Positions 50,357 through 58,148 of a DNA stretch of 64,000 nt are shown piece by piece (position 1 is the stretch's first letter; the number at the start of each line of letters is the position of its first letter). Made by a program: the position numbers and the translations under genes. The stretch lies in NCBI RefSeq assembly GCF_036059255.1, contig NZ_CP107947.1, positions 5,270,001-5,334,000 on the forward strand, read 5' to 3'. Source of the stretch: Micromonospora sp. NBC_00389 (GTDB taxonomy: Bacteria > Actinomycetota > Actinomycetes > Mycobacteriales > Micromonosporaceae). A model generated the notes under the pieces. That model searched no databases and was not told the origin of the DNA. It worked only from the letters and a program-made list of their open reading frames with translations.

Positions 50357-51438
50357 TCGGTGCCGGCCGACCGGCACCGGTCGACCGACCGGAAGCGCCC
50401 GGCCGCGCGGTGCACGTCGTCCTGCCCGGCGACATCGACGACCCGGCCACGCCCAGCGGCGGCAACGTCTACGACCGGCGGATCTGCGCCGGGCTCGGCG
50501 AGCACGGCTGGTCGGTGCACGAGCACCCGGTGCCCGGCGCGTGGCCGCACCCCGACCCGGCCGCCCGGGCGGAGCTGGCCCGGCTGCTCGCCGCCGCGCC
50601 GGACGACGCCGTGGTGCTGCTCGACGGCCTGATCGCCTCGACCGTGCCCGATCTGCTCACCCCGCACAGCCGACGGCTGCGCCTGGTCGTCCTGGTGCAC
50701 ATGCCGCTGCACGACGAGGCCGAGGCCCGTGCGCTGGCCAGCGCACGGGCCGTCGTCACCACCAGCGAGTGGACCCGCCGCCGCCTGCTGGCCCGCCATC
50801 CGCTACCCGCCGACCGGGTCCGGGCCGCGCCGCCAGGGGTGACGCCGACGTCGCCGGTGCCCCCCGGCTCGGCCACCGGCGACCGGCTGCTCTGCGTGGC
50901 CGCGGTCACCCACCACAAGGGCCACGACGTGCTGGTCGACGCCCTGTCCGTCCTGGCCGCGGTGCCCTGGACGCTGGTCTGCGTCGGCACGCTGACCCGG
51001 GAGCCCGAGCTGGTGCACCGGCTGCGCGACCGGCTCGCCGGCGCGGGCCTCACCGACCGGGTCCGGCTGGCCGGCCCGCTGACCGGTGCGGCGCTCGACG
51101 ACGCGTACGCCGCCGCTGACCTGCTCGTGCTGCCGTCGCGGGGCGAGACGTACGGCATGGTCGTCACCGAGGCGCTGGCCCGTGGCCTGCCGGTGCTGGG
51201 CACAGAGGTGGGCGGCCTACCGGAGGCGCTCGGGCAGACCCCCGATGGTGACCTTCCGGGGCTGCTGGTCCCACCGGACGATCCGGCCGCGCTGGCCGGC
51301 GCGCTGAGCTGGTGGTTGGGCGACAACGAGCTGCGCGCCCGGCTGCGGCGTGCCGCGCTCGCCCGACGCGACACCCTGACCGACTGGCCGGTGACCACCG
51401 CGCGCCTGGCCGCGGTGCTGGAGGAGGTGGCGGAGTGA
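50353..51438 (+). CDS. GT4-family glycosyltransferase
   Basis: 361 residues with a GT-B fold. The N-terminal domain has [20 protein letters not shown], typical of GT4 enzymes, and the C-terminal donor domain has [18 protein letters not shown] and the EX7E motif in [30 protein letters not shown]. It transfers a nucleotide sugar to an unknown acceptor and is cytosolic. GTG 50353 overlaps the PTPS-like stop (GTGA), and its stop overlaps the methyltransferase start in the same way. Position in the operon suggests the acceptor is the product of the PTPS-like/GTP cyclohydrolase branch. Confidence 0.9.
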   Translation: MIGAGRPAPVDRPEAPGRAVHVVLPGDIDDPATPSGGNVYDRRICAGLGEHGWSVHEHPVPGAWPHPDPAARAELARLLAAAPDDAVVLLDGLIASTVPDLLTPHSRRLRLVVLVHMPLHDEAEARALASARAVVTTSEWTRRRLLARHPLPADRVRAAPPGVTPTSPVPPGSATGDRLLCVAAVTHHKGHDVLVDALSVLAAVPWTLVCVGTLTREPELVHRLRDRLAGAGLTDRVRLAGPLTGAALDDAYAAADLLVLPSRGETYGMVVTEALARGLPVLGTEVGGLPEALGQTPDGDLPGLLVPPDDPAALAGALSWWLGDNELRARLRRAALARRDTLTDWPVTTARLAAVLEEVAE

Positions 51439-52259
51439 CCGTCGAGGAGACCCTGCCGTTCGCCGACTGGCTGCGGCTGCGCGAGCCCGCCGACGCGGCG
51501 GCCCGCGCCGAGGACCTGGTGGAGGCCCTCCGCCCCCGGCTGACCGGCGACGCCCCGACCCTGATCCACGACCTGGGCAGCGGCACCGGCTCGATGAGCC
51601 GCTGGCTGGCGGCCCGCCTGCCAGGGCCGCAGCACTGGGTGCTGCACGACCGGGACGCCGACCTGCTGTCCCGTGCCGCCGACGCGATGGGCAGGATCAC
51701 CGCCGCCGACGGAGCACCCGTCACGGTCAGCACCCGGCACGGCGACCTCACCCGGCTGACCGCCACCGACCTGGCCGACAGTGCGCTGGTCACCGCGTCC
51801 GCGCTGCTGGACATGCTGACCGCCCAGGAGGTCGAGCGGGTGGTGGCCGCCTGCGTCGACGCCGGCTGCCCCACCCTGTTCGCGCTCTCGGTGACCGGGC
51901 AGGTCCGGCTCACCCCGGCGGACCCGCTGGACCCGGTGATCGAGGCCGCGTTCAACGACCACCAGCGGCGTACCGTCGACGGCCGGCGGCTGCTCGGCCC
52001 GGATGCCGTCGCCGCCACCGCCGCCGCGTTCGCCCGCGGAGGCGTCAACGTGCGGGAGCGGCCCAGCCCGTGGCGGCTCGGCCCCGAGCAGGCCGACCTG
52101 GCCGCCGAGTGGTTCCGGGGCTGGCTGAGCGCGGCCTGCGAACAGCGACCCGAGCTGGCCGGCCCCGCCCAGGCGTACGCCGAACGCCGGCTGGCCGACG
52201 CGGCGGCCGGCCGGCTCGGAGTGCTCGTCGAGCACCGGGACCTACTCGCCCAGGGATGA
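51435..52259 (+). CDS. Class I SAM-dependent methyltransferase
   Basis: 274 residues. IHDLGSGTGSMSRWLAARLPG is the SAM loop (about 43-63), HWVLHDRDADLL contains the ribose-binding acid, and LVTASALLDMLTAQEVERVV follows. A long C-terminal helical extension (about 190-274) is unlike minimal methyltransferases. The substrate is unknown but should belong to the pathway of this operon. Its GTG start overlaps the GT4 stop. A 64-bp gap then separates it from the flippase-like gene. Confidence 0.88.
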   Translation: MTVEETLPFADWLRLREPADAAARAEDLVEALRPRLTGDAPTLIHDLGSGTGSMSRWLAARLPGPQHWVLHDRDADLLSRAADAMGRITAADGAPVTVSTRHGDLTRLTATDLADSALVTASALLDMLTAQEVERVVAACVDAGCPTLFALSVTGQVRLTPADPLDPVIEAAFNDHQRRTVDGRRLLGPDAVAATAAAFARGGVNVRERPSPWRLGPEQADLAAEWFRGWLSAACEQRPELAGPAQAYAERRLADAAAGRLGVLVEHRDLLAQG

Positions 52260-52323
52260 ACCACTGACGCCCCGGGTACGTGCACTAGAGCAAGTGGACG
52301 ATCTTCAGGGAGGACCGGCGCCG

Positions 52324-53262
52324 ATGTTCTGGGCCTGGGCACGAGTGGTCGGCGGGGCGGGTCTGCTCGCCGTCCTGCTGTGGCAGGTGGGCAGCGGCCC
52401 GTTCCTGGCCGGCGTGCGACTGATCGACGCGCCAGCGCTGGCCGCGGCACTGCTCATCGGCGTACTCACCACGGTCTGCGCGGCCTGGCGGTGGAGCCTG
52501 GTCGCCGGTGGCCTGGGCGTACGGCTCCCGCTGGCCACCGCGGTGGCGCACTGCTACCGGGCGGTGTTCCTCAACGCCACCCTGCCCGGCGGGGTGCTCG
52601 GCGACGTACATCGGGCGGTCCGCCACGGCCGGGATGCCGGCGACGTGAGCCGGGGCATCCGCGCGGTGGTCTGGGAACGTGCCGCCGGTCAGGTGGTCCT
52701 GGTGGTTGTCGCGCTGGTGGTGCTGGCCGCCTTCCCGTCCCCGGTGCGGCCGTACCTGCCGGCCGCCGCCGCGCTGCTGGCCGTCGTCGGACTGGCCGCC
52801 GTGCTGCTGGCACGGGTCCTGCCGCACGCCGGTCGGTCGCGGTGGGCGCGCGGGCTGCGCACCGCCGTGGCAGACGTCCGGGCCGGGCTGCTGGCCCGAC
52901 GGACCTGGTTCGGCGTGCTGCTCGCCTCCGCCGTGATGGTCGCCGGTCACCTGGCCACCTTCCTGGTGGCGGCGCGCACCGCCGGCTCGGACGCCCCGCT
53001 GTCCCGGCTGCTGCCGTTGACCCTGCTCGCCCTGCTCGCCATGGGGCTGCCGCTGAACATCGCCGGCTTCGGCCCGCGCGAGGGGGTGGCCGCGTGGGCG
53101 TTCGGCGCGGCCGGGCTCAGCGCGGCCGAGGGAGTCGCCACCGCCACCGTCTACGGTGCACTTGTGCTGGTGGCCAGCCTGCCCGGGGCCGCGGTGCTGC
53201 TCGCCCGGCGGGCTCGGGTTCCGGCCGCCGGTCGGGAAGGTCCCTCCGGCGGCGGCTGTTGA
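52324..53262 (+). CDS. Flippase-like UPF0104/AglD-type membrane protein
   Basis: 312 residues with eight transmembrane helices. The motif CYRAVFLNATLPGGVLGDVHRAVR matches the LPGGxxGDxxR signature of the UPF0104/lysylphosphatidylglycerol-synthase membrane family. Members are thought to move lipid-linked groups or have lipid-modification roles; AglD in archaea is the best-known relative. GGAGG lies 10 nt before ATG 52324. Together with the divergent CDP-alcohol phosphatidyltransferase and sulfatase-like genes, it indicates that the locus product is linked to the membrane. Confidence 0.85.
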   Translation: MFWAWARVVGGAGLLAVLLWQVGSGPFLAGVRLIDAPALAAALLIGVLTTVCAAWRWSLVAGGLGVRLPLATAVAHCYRAVFLNATLPGGVLGDVHRAVRHGRDAGDVSRGIRAVVWERAAGQVVLVVVALVVLAAFPSPVRPYLPAAAALLAVVGLAAVLLARVLPHAGRSRWARGLRTAVADVRAGLLARRTWFGVLLASAVMVAGHLATFLVAARTAGSDAPLSRLLPLTLLALLAMGLPLNIAGFGPREGVAAWAFGAAGLSAAEGVATATVYGALVLVASLPGAAVLLARRARVPAAGREGPSGGGC

Positions 53263-53320
53263 GCCGGTTGTGAGACGGTACGCGTCGCCGCGCGACGGTG
53301 ACGCTGGACAAAGGAGTCCC

Positions 53321-54082
53321 ATGCGCGAAGCACTGCCGGTCGCCACGGTCCGTACGCAGGTCACGGTGCCGCTGGCGTTTCCCGATGGCTACGCCACGAC
53401 CGCCCGGGTGTTCTCGTTCAAGGGCCTGGTGGACGGCCGGGAACACCTCGCTTTCGGCCTCGGCGACTGGGCCGGCGCGCTGGACCGGCTCGCCACCGAC
53501 GGTGAGCCGCCACTGGTCCGGCCGCACAGCGAGTGCCTGACCGGCGACGTGTTCGGCAGTCAACGCTGCGACTGCGGGCCGCAGTTGCGCGAGGCGGCAC
53601 AGCGGATCGCCGAGGCCGGTGGTTTCCTGCTCTACCTGCGGCAGGAGGGCCGCGGCATCGGCCTGTACGCCAAGCTCGACGCGTACGCCCTGCAGGACGC
53701 GGGGCTGGACACCTACCAGGCGAACCTCGCGCTCGGCAGGGGCGAGGACGAGCGGGACTACAGCGTGGCCGCGCAGATGCTGGCCACCCTGGGTGTGCCG
53801 CGGATCCGGCTGCTCAGCAACAACCCCGACAAGGCCGAGCAGTTGACCCGGCTGGGCGTGGCGGTCGCCGAGCGGGTGCCCACCAGCGTCTTCCTGTCCC
53901 CGGCCAACGCCGGCTACCTGGCGGCGAAGGCGGCCAAGGCGGCGGAGACCGAGTCGGCCGAGACCACGGCGGCAGCCGAAACGGGGCCGGCAGCGGAGGC
54001 CGGGGCGGCTGAGGCGCTGGTGGCGGAGGGTGCGCCGCCGGCGCCGACGGGCCGTACCCCCGACCGGCCCGTCTCCCGGTGA
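53321..54082 (+). CDS. ribA: GTP cyclohydrolase II
   Basis: 253 residues. The catalytic core (about 12-205) has HSECLTGDVFGSQRCDC with zinc ligands Cys72, Cys83 and Cys85, RQEGRGIG, Tyr122 in DAYALQD and DERD with Asp143 and Arg145, all matching active GCH II. The enzyme opens GTP to a formate-released diaminopyrimidine ribose phosphate. The conserved Tyr, which is Met in a Streptomyces paralogue that stops at the formyl intermediate, is kept here. No lumazine/riboflavin genes adjoin it, so it probably serves the local pathway. A 50-residue Ala/Glu/Pro tail is unusual. AAGGAG precedes ATG 53321. Confidence 0.93.
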   Translation: MREALPVATVRTQVTVPLAFPDGYATTARVFSFKGLVDGREHLAFGLGDWAGALDRLATDGEPPLVRPHSECLTGDVFGSQRCDCGPQLREAAQRIAEAGGFLLYLRQEGRGIGLYAKLDAYALQDAGLDTYQANLALGRGEDERDYSVAAQMLATLGVPRIRLLSNNPDKAEQLTRLGVAVAERVPTSVFLSPANAGYLAAKAAKAAETESAETTAAAETGPAAEAGAAEALVAEGAPPAPTGRTPDRPVSR

Positions 54083-54786
54083 GCTGCTGGCCGGCGACGG
54101 CGCGGCCGTACGTGCTGCTGAGCTGCGCCACCTCGATCGACGGGTACATCGACGACACCTCCGACCAGCGGCTGCTGCTGTCCAACGAGGACGACCTGGA
54201 CCGGGTCGACGCGGTCCGGGCCAGCTGCGACGCGATCCTGGTCGGCGCCGGCACCGTCCGCCGCGACGATCCCCGGCTGCTGGTCCGCTCGGCCCACCGT
54301 CGGGCCGAGCGGGTGGCGTGCGGCCGACCCGCCTCACCCACCAAGGTCACCCTGACCGCCCGAGGCGACCTCGACCCGACCGCCCGGTTCTTCACCGCCG
54401 GCGACCCGGCCCGGCTCGTCTACTGCGCCACCGGCGCGCTGGAGAAGACCCAGGAGCGGCTCGGCCGGCTGGCCACCGTGGTGGACGCTGGTGAGCCGGT
54501 CGACCCCGGATGGCTGCTGGCCGACCTGGCTTCCCGGGGCGTGCGGAGGCTGATGGTGGAGGGCGGCGGGACGGTGCACGCACAGTTCCTCACCGCCGGC
54601 CTCGCCGACGAACTGCACCTGGTGGTCGCCCCGTTCTTCGTCGGTGACGACCGGGCGCCCCGGTTTGTCGGCGAGGGTAGCTTCCCCTGGCACCCCGGGC
54701 GCCGGGCGCGGCTGGCCGAGGCACGGCAGATCGGCGACGTGGTGCTGCTCCGCTACGCCCTCTCCGACCGCTTCGGCGAAACCTGA
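54079..54786 (+). CDS. RibD-type pyrimidine reductase
   Basis: 235 residues of the RibD C-terminal/DHFR-fold reductase family. Features are SCATSIDGYIDD, NEDDLDRVDAVRASCDAILVGAGTVRRDDPRLLVR and RRLMVEGGGTVHAQFLTAGLADELHLVVAP. This VEGG(G/P) motif binds NADPH in the riboflavin reductase, which reduces the ribose of the GCH II/deaminase product. The GTG start overlaps the GCH II stop (GTGA), so the two enzymes are made together and probably act in sequence. No deaminase domain is fused, so the substrate may be the undeaminated pyrimidine. Confidence 0.9.
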   Translation: MSCWPATARPYVLLSCATSIDGYIDDTSDQRLLLSNEDDLDRVDAVRASCDAILVGAGTVRRDDPRLLVRSAHRRAERVACGRPASPTKVTLTARGDLDPTARFFTAGDPARLVYCATGALEKTQERLGRLATVVDAGEPVDPGWLLADLASRGVRRLMVEGGGTVHAQFLTAGLADELHLVVAPFFVGDDRAPRFVGEGSFPWHPGRRARLAEARQIGDVVLLRYALSDRFGET

Positions 54787-55247
54787 CGCCGGCCGGCGAG
54801 GGCGCGGATGGCGTACGTCAGGGCGCTGAGCAGGAACAGGGCGGCGCTGAGCAGCAGCCAGCGGGCCAGGTAGGGCCGCTGGTCCTGGCCGGTGGCCGCG
54901 AGGTGGGTGGACTCGCCGAGCCGCAGGATGCCGGGGGCGAAGACCAGGAACAGCAGGGCGCTCGCGAGCACTGGCACCCGGACATGGTTGAGCAGCGCCA
55001 CCCGGCGGTCCGTCCCGGGGCGGACGACGGCCCGCAGCATCCGGTCGGCGGTCGCGTACACCGGAAAGAGCACCAGGTCGTGGGCGATGACCGCGCCGAG
55101 GAACCAGAGCAGCATCCGGCCGGCCGTCGCCTCCCCGGCCAGCCGCAGCGCCACCCAGCCGGCGAGCACGATGGCGGCCGTCACCACGATCAGATGCCGG
55201 GGGCCGGCACCGTAGCCAGTGCGCAGCCGGGCGGCCAGCTCAGTCAT
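54753..55247 (-). CDS. Integral membrane protein coupled to molybdopterin oxidoreductase
   Basis: 164 residues with four predicted transmembrane helices (about 19-40, 45-65, 88-107 and 125-145). Histidines in VIAHDLVLFPVYA and LLNHVRVP could be haem or quinone ligands. It overlaps the oxidoreductase gene upstream by 8 bp (ATGACTGA) and so is probably its membrane partner. Its 3' end overlaps the end of the RibD-type gene on the other strand by 34 bp. No family name is recognised with confidence. Confidence 0.75.
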   Translation of the reverse strand: MTELAARLRTGYGAGPRHLIVVTAAIVLAGWVALRLAGEATAGRMLLWFLGAVIAHDLVLFPVYATADRMLRAVVRPGTDRRVALLNHVRVPVLASALLFLVFAPGILRLGESTHLAATGQDQRPYLARWLLLSAALFLLSALTYAIRALAGRRQVSPKRSERA

Positions 55248-56607
55248 CGGCCCGGCCCCGGAAGTCGATCTCGGCGACCCACTTGGTGCAGTGCACCCCA
55301 GGCAGGGCCGGGACGATGACCCGGGCCGGGTAGCCGTGGTCGGGGGAGAGGTCGACGCCGTTGACCCGCAGGGCGAGCAGCGAATCCGGATCGAGAACCT
55401 GATTGGGCGCGAGGACCGCCTGACGGAACAGCCCCGCCTTCTCCAGTGACGACACCCGCGCGGCGGACGGGTCGGCGTCCCCGACCAGGGCGGCCAGGTC
55501 GCGCAGCCGTACACCGGTCCAGGTCTGCCGGGTCGACCAGCCCTCCACGCAGGCGATCGGCAGCACGGCGGTGTGCTGCGCCATGGCCAGCAGCCCGGGG
55601 CGGTCCAGGGTCACCGTCCGGCCGCCGCCGCGCAGGGTCAGCCGCCAGCCGGCGCCGGTCTGTTCGGGGCGTACGCCGGCGGCGGCGACGGTGCGGTTGA
55701 CCGGAAAGCCGTTCGGTCCGGGGCCGGGCTGTCGGCCCCGAGGCAGCAGCAGCGCAGTGCGGCGCAGCGGGCCGTCCAGGCTCTGCCCGACGGTCAGCGC
55801 GGCCAGCAGCAGCGCCCCGCCGCCGACCAGGCCGACCGCGCCGCGCCGACTGACCGTGGCCGCACCGGGCGCCGCGGCGACCAGACCGTCCGGGTCGGGT
55901 GGCTCGGGCCGGGTCGCGGTGCGCGGGGTCCGCAGCTCGGCGCCCAGGGGCCGGGACCGCAGCGCGGCCACCAGCCGGGGGAACTTGAGCACCACGTGCG
56001 CCACGAACGCGCCCGTGAAGATCCAGCCGCCGAAGTAGTGGGCGGTGTAGAAGTCGAAGCCGAACAGGTACGAGTACTGAATGTTGAGCAGACCGGTGGC
56101 GATCTGGAACAGGATCCCGCCGACCAGCAGCAGCAGGGTGAGCCGTTCCAGCACCTGGGCCAGCGAGCGCGCCGGCGGCCAGTCGAACAGCTTCGGGAGC
56201 ACCGACCAGAGCTTGCCCAGCACCACCGGGATGAGCACGATCCCGAGCGTCACGTGCAGACCCTGGGTGACCCGGAACAGCCAGGACGGCCGGGTCGGCC
56301 AGTCGAAGTCGGGCAGCCGCAGCCAGCCCACATTGCTCGGCAACGCCTGGTCGAAGCGGGGGCCGTAGGCGACGTAGTCGAGCAGCCCCGTGATGATCAC
56401 CAGGGGCAGCGCCACCAGCAGCACCGACCCGTAGACAGCCGTGAGCCACGGACCGCGCAGCGGACTGCGCCAACTCCGTTCGACCGCGTCCACCCCGGGT
56501 GGCCGGTGCCGGTCCAGCGACCGCCAGAACCGGCGCGGCGCGCCGTAGCCACCCGCGGCCGGCGCGGGGGTCCGGCCGCCACTCGGGCCGGTTCTGCTGG
56601 TGGGCAC
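55240..56607 (-). CDS. Molybdopterin-dependent oxidoreductase fused to cytochrome b-like membrane domain
   Basis: 455 residues. The N-terminal half (about 45-230) has four hydrophobic helices with histidines (QGLHVTLGIVLIP, YTAHYFGGWIF, GAFVAHVVLKFP) suited to a haem b domain. The C-terminal half (about 290-455) is a sulfite-oxidase-fold Mo domain with Mo-ligand Cys in LPIACVEGWSTRQTW and an end GVHCTKWVAEIDFRG. It should pass electrons between a periplasmic substrate and the quinone pool; sulfite or methionine-sulfoxide-type substrates are guesses. GTG 56607 has AAGGAG 5 nt upstream. A 25-bp tandem repeat and two response-regulator-type sites lie in its leader. Confidence 0.9.
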   Translation of the reverse strand: MPTSRTGPSGGRTPAPAAGGYGAPRRFWRSLDRHRPPGVDAVERSWRSPLRGPWLTAVYGSVLLVALPLVIITGLLDYVAYGPRFDQALPSNVGWLRLPDFDWPTRPSWLFRVTQGLHVTLGIVLIPVVLGKLWSVLPKLFDWPPARSLAQVLERLTLLLLVGGILFQIATGLLNIQYSYLFGFDFYTAHYFGGWIFTGAFVAHVVLKFPRLVAALRSRPLGAELRTPRTATRPEPPDPDGLVAAAPGAATVSRRGAVGLVGGGALLLAALTVGQSLDGPLRRTALLLPRGRQPGPGPNGFPVNRTVAAAGVRPEQTGAGWRLTLRGGGRTVTLDRPGLLAMAQHTAVLPIACVEGWSTRQTWTGVRLRDLAALVGDADPSAARVSSLEKAGLFRQAVLAPNQVLDPDSLLALRVNGVDLSPDHGYPARVIVPALPGVHCTKWVAEIDFRGRADD

Positions 56608-56630
56608 CGCTGCTCCTTCCTCGCCGACGC

Positions 56631-56740
56631 CGCACCGGCGCGGGCCGCCGGCCGGCGCACCGGCGCGGGCCGCCGGCCGGCGCACCGGCGCGGGCCGCCG
56701 GCCGGCGCACCGGCGCGGGCCGCCGGCCGGCGCACCGGAC
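56631..56740. repeat. 25-bp tandem repeat, four copies plus a partial
   Basis: Units start at 56633, 56658, 56683 and 56708, with a truncated fifth at 56733. Each contains CACCGGCGCGGG and the palindromic GGCCGCCGGCC. The array lies immediately upstream of the oxidoreductase start, inside its presumed 5' leader, and copy number could affect expression. Confidence 0.9.
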
Positions 56741-56771
56741 CGCCGGGGTCGGTGGCGGGTGCGTTGCGGGC

Positions 56772-56827
56772 AGGCTAGACCGCGCCGGTACGGCTCGGGC
56801 GGGTTTGCCGCATTACCGAACACTTAC
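56772..56827 (-). promoter_or_regulatory. Response-regulator-type site and -10 box for the oxidoreductase operon
   Basis: On the minus strand GTAAG (56827-56823) and GTAAT (56816-56812) are 11 bp apart, followed after 34 nt by TAGCCT (56777-56772) as a -10 box. The same half-site, period and gap recur before the GT2 operon and the two-component system. Confidence 0.65.
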
Positions 56828-56849
56828 CGGTCGCCCACGCCGCCGAGCT

Positions 56850-56910
56850 GTTGCGAACTCCTTACGGGTCACCCGAACCGGCCCGCCGGGTACCCCGTCC
56901 GTCCTACCGT
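56850..56910 (+). promoter_or_regulatory. Second half-site pair and -10 box of the epimerase gene
   Basis: GTTGC (56850-56854) and CTTAC (56861-56865) are again 11 bp apart. TACCGT (56905-56910) is a likely -10 that would place the transcript start at the ATG (56918). The sites are reversed relative to this gene, and the gap is 39 nt. Confidence 0.5.
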
Positions 56911-56917
56911 GACCGGA

Positions 56918-57982
56918 ATGCGGGTACTGGTCACCGGCGCGGCCGGGTTCATCGGGTCGCAGGTCGTCGACCTGCTGGTCGAGCAGGGGCACGAGGTGGT
57001 GGCGTTGGACGCGCTGCTGCCCCAGGCGCACGGCGGCGAACTGCCCGCCTGGTCCCGCCGCCACGAGGTGGTACGCGGCGACGTCCGCGACGGCCCGCTG
57101 CTGGACCGACTGCTGTCCGGGGTGGACGCGGTCTGCCACCAGGCGGCGATGGTCGGGCACGGCCTCGACCCGTCGGACGCCCCCGACTACGTCACGCACA
57201 ACGACTACGGCACGGCGGTGCTGCTCGCCGCGCTGCACCGGGCCGGGATCGGCCGGTTGGTGCTGGCCAGCTCGATGGTGGTCTACGGCGAGGGGCGCTA
57301 CACCTGCCCCGGCCACGGCACGGTGCGTCCCACGCCCCGGCGGGCCGAGGACATCGCGGCCGGCCGGTACGACCCGACCTGCCCACGCTGCGGCCTCGGC
57401 CTCGACCCGGTGCTGGTGCCCGAGGACGCGCCGCTGGAACCGCGCAGCACGTACGCGGCGAGCAAGCTCGCCCAGGAGCACCTGGCCGCAGCGTGGGCCC
57501 GGCAGACCGGCGGCGCGGTCTGGGCGTTGCGCTACCACAACGTCTACGGTCCCCGGATGCCCCGCGACACCCCGTACGCCGGAGTGGCGTCGATCTTCCG
57601 GTCCGCGCTGGCAGCCGGCGAGGCTCCCCGAGTGCTGGAGGACGGCCGGCAGCAGCGCGACTTCGTGCACGTCACCGACGTGGCGAAGGCGAACCTGCTG
57701 GCCCTGACCAGCACCGCGCCGCCGGCCACGCTGGTTCCGGTGAACGTCTGCTCGGGTGAGCCGCACACCGTGGGGGAGTTGGCGGTCACCCTGGCCGAGG
57801 CGATGGGCGGACCTGCCCCGCAGGTGGTCGGTGGCGCCCGGGCGGCCGATGTGCGGCACGTGGTGGCCGACCCGCGCCGGGCCGCCGAACTGCTCGGCTA
57901 CACCGCCCGGGTCGGCTTCGCCGAGGGGGTGGCCGGCTTCGCCACCGACCCGCTGCGCGAACCGGCCGCCATCGCCGGCTGA
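56918..57982 (+). CDS. NAD-dependent nucleotide-sugar epimerase/dehydratase with Cys/His insert
   Basis: 354 residues of the extended SDR family. GAAGFIGS binds NAD(P) and the catalytic pair is Tyr179-Ala-Ala-Ser-Lys183. An insert at about 128-160 contains CPGH and CPRC (Cys130, His133, Cys155, Cys158), a probable zinc knuckle not present in GalE. The enzyme should epimerise or dehydrate a nucleotide sugar for the glycosyltransferases nearby. The leader is very short and lacks a clear ribosome binding site, so leaderless translation is likely. It converges on a GT-C type gene across a long palindrome. Confidence 0.88.
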   Translation: MRVLVTGAAGFIGSQVVDLLVEQGHEVVALDALLPQAHGGELPAWSRRHEVVRGDVRDGPLLDRLLSGVDAVCHQAAMVGHGLDPSDAPDYVTHNDYGTAVLLAALHRAGIGRLVLASSMVVYGEGRYTCPGHGTVRPTPRRAEDIAAGRYDPTCPRCGLGLDPVLVPEDAPLEPRSTYAASKLAQEHLAAAWARQTGGAVWALRYHNVYGPRMPRDTPYAGVASIFRSALAAGEAPRVLEDGRQQRDFVHVTDVAKANLLALTSTAPPATLVPVNVCSGEPHTVGELAVTLAEAMGGPAPQVVGGARAADVRHVVADPRRAAELLGYTARVGFAEGVAGFATDPLREPAAIAG

Positions 57983-58033
57983 CCGCGCATCCCCCGCGCG
58001 CGGCCAGCTTCGCCGAGGCGGTGTGGGCATTAG

Positions 58034-58077
58034 GCGTGATGACTCTGAGGCATATTTATGCCTCAGAGTCATCACGC
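58034..58077. repeat. Dispersed palindromic element, copy 2 (perfect 21-bp hairpin)
   Basis: Arms at 58034-58054 and 58057-58077 are perfectly complementary over 21 bp with a 2-nt centre. The element lies between convergent genes and shares GCGTGAT, CCTCAGAGTCAT and CGCTC blocks with the element at 3501-3550. It can act as a bidirectional terminator. Confidence 0.85.
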
Positions 58078-58148
58078 TCGAGCGGGGTAGAGCCCCCACG
58101 CCAGGGCGCGCCGCACGCGTCCCGTCCGGGGTGCCGCCGGACCCGTGG

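Noticed and set aside
56631..56740. Possible CRISPR array
   Set aside because: Units abut with no unique spacers and no cas genes are present. It is a simple tandem repeat.
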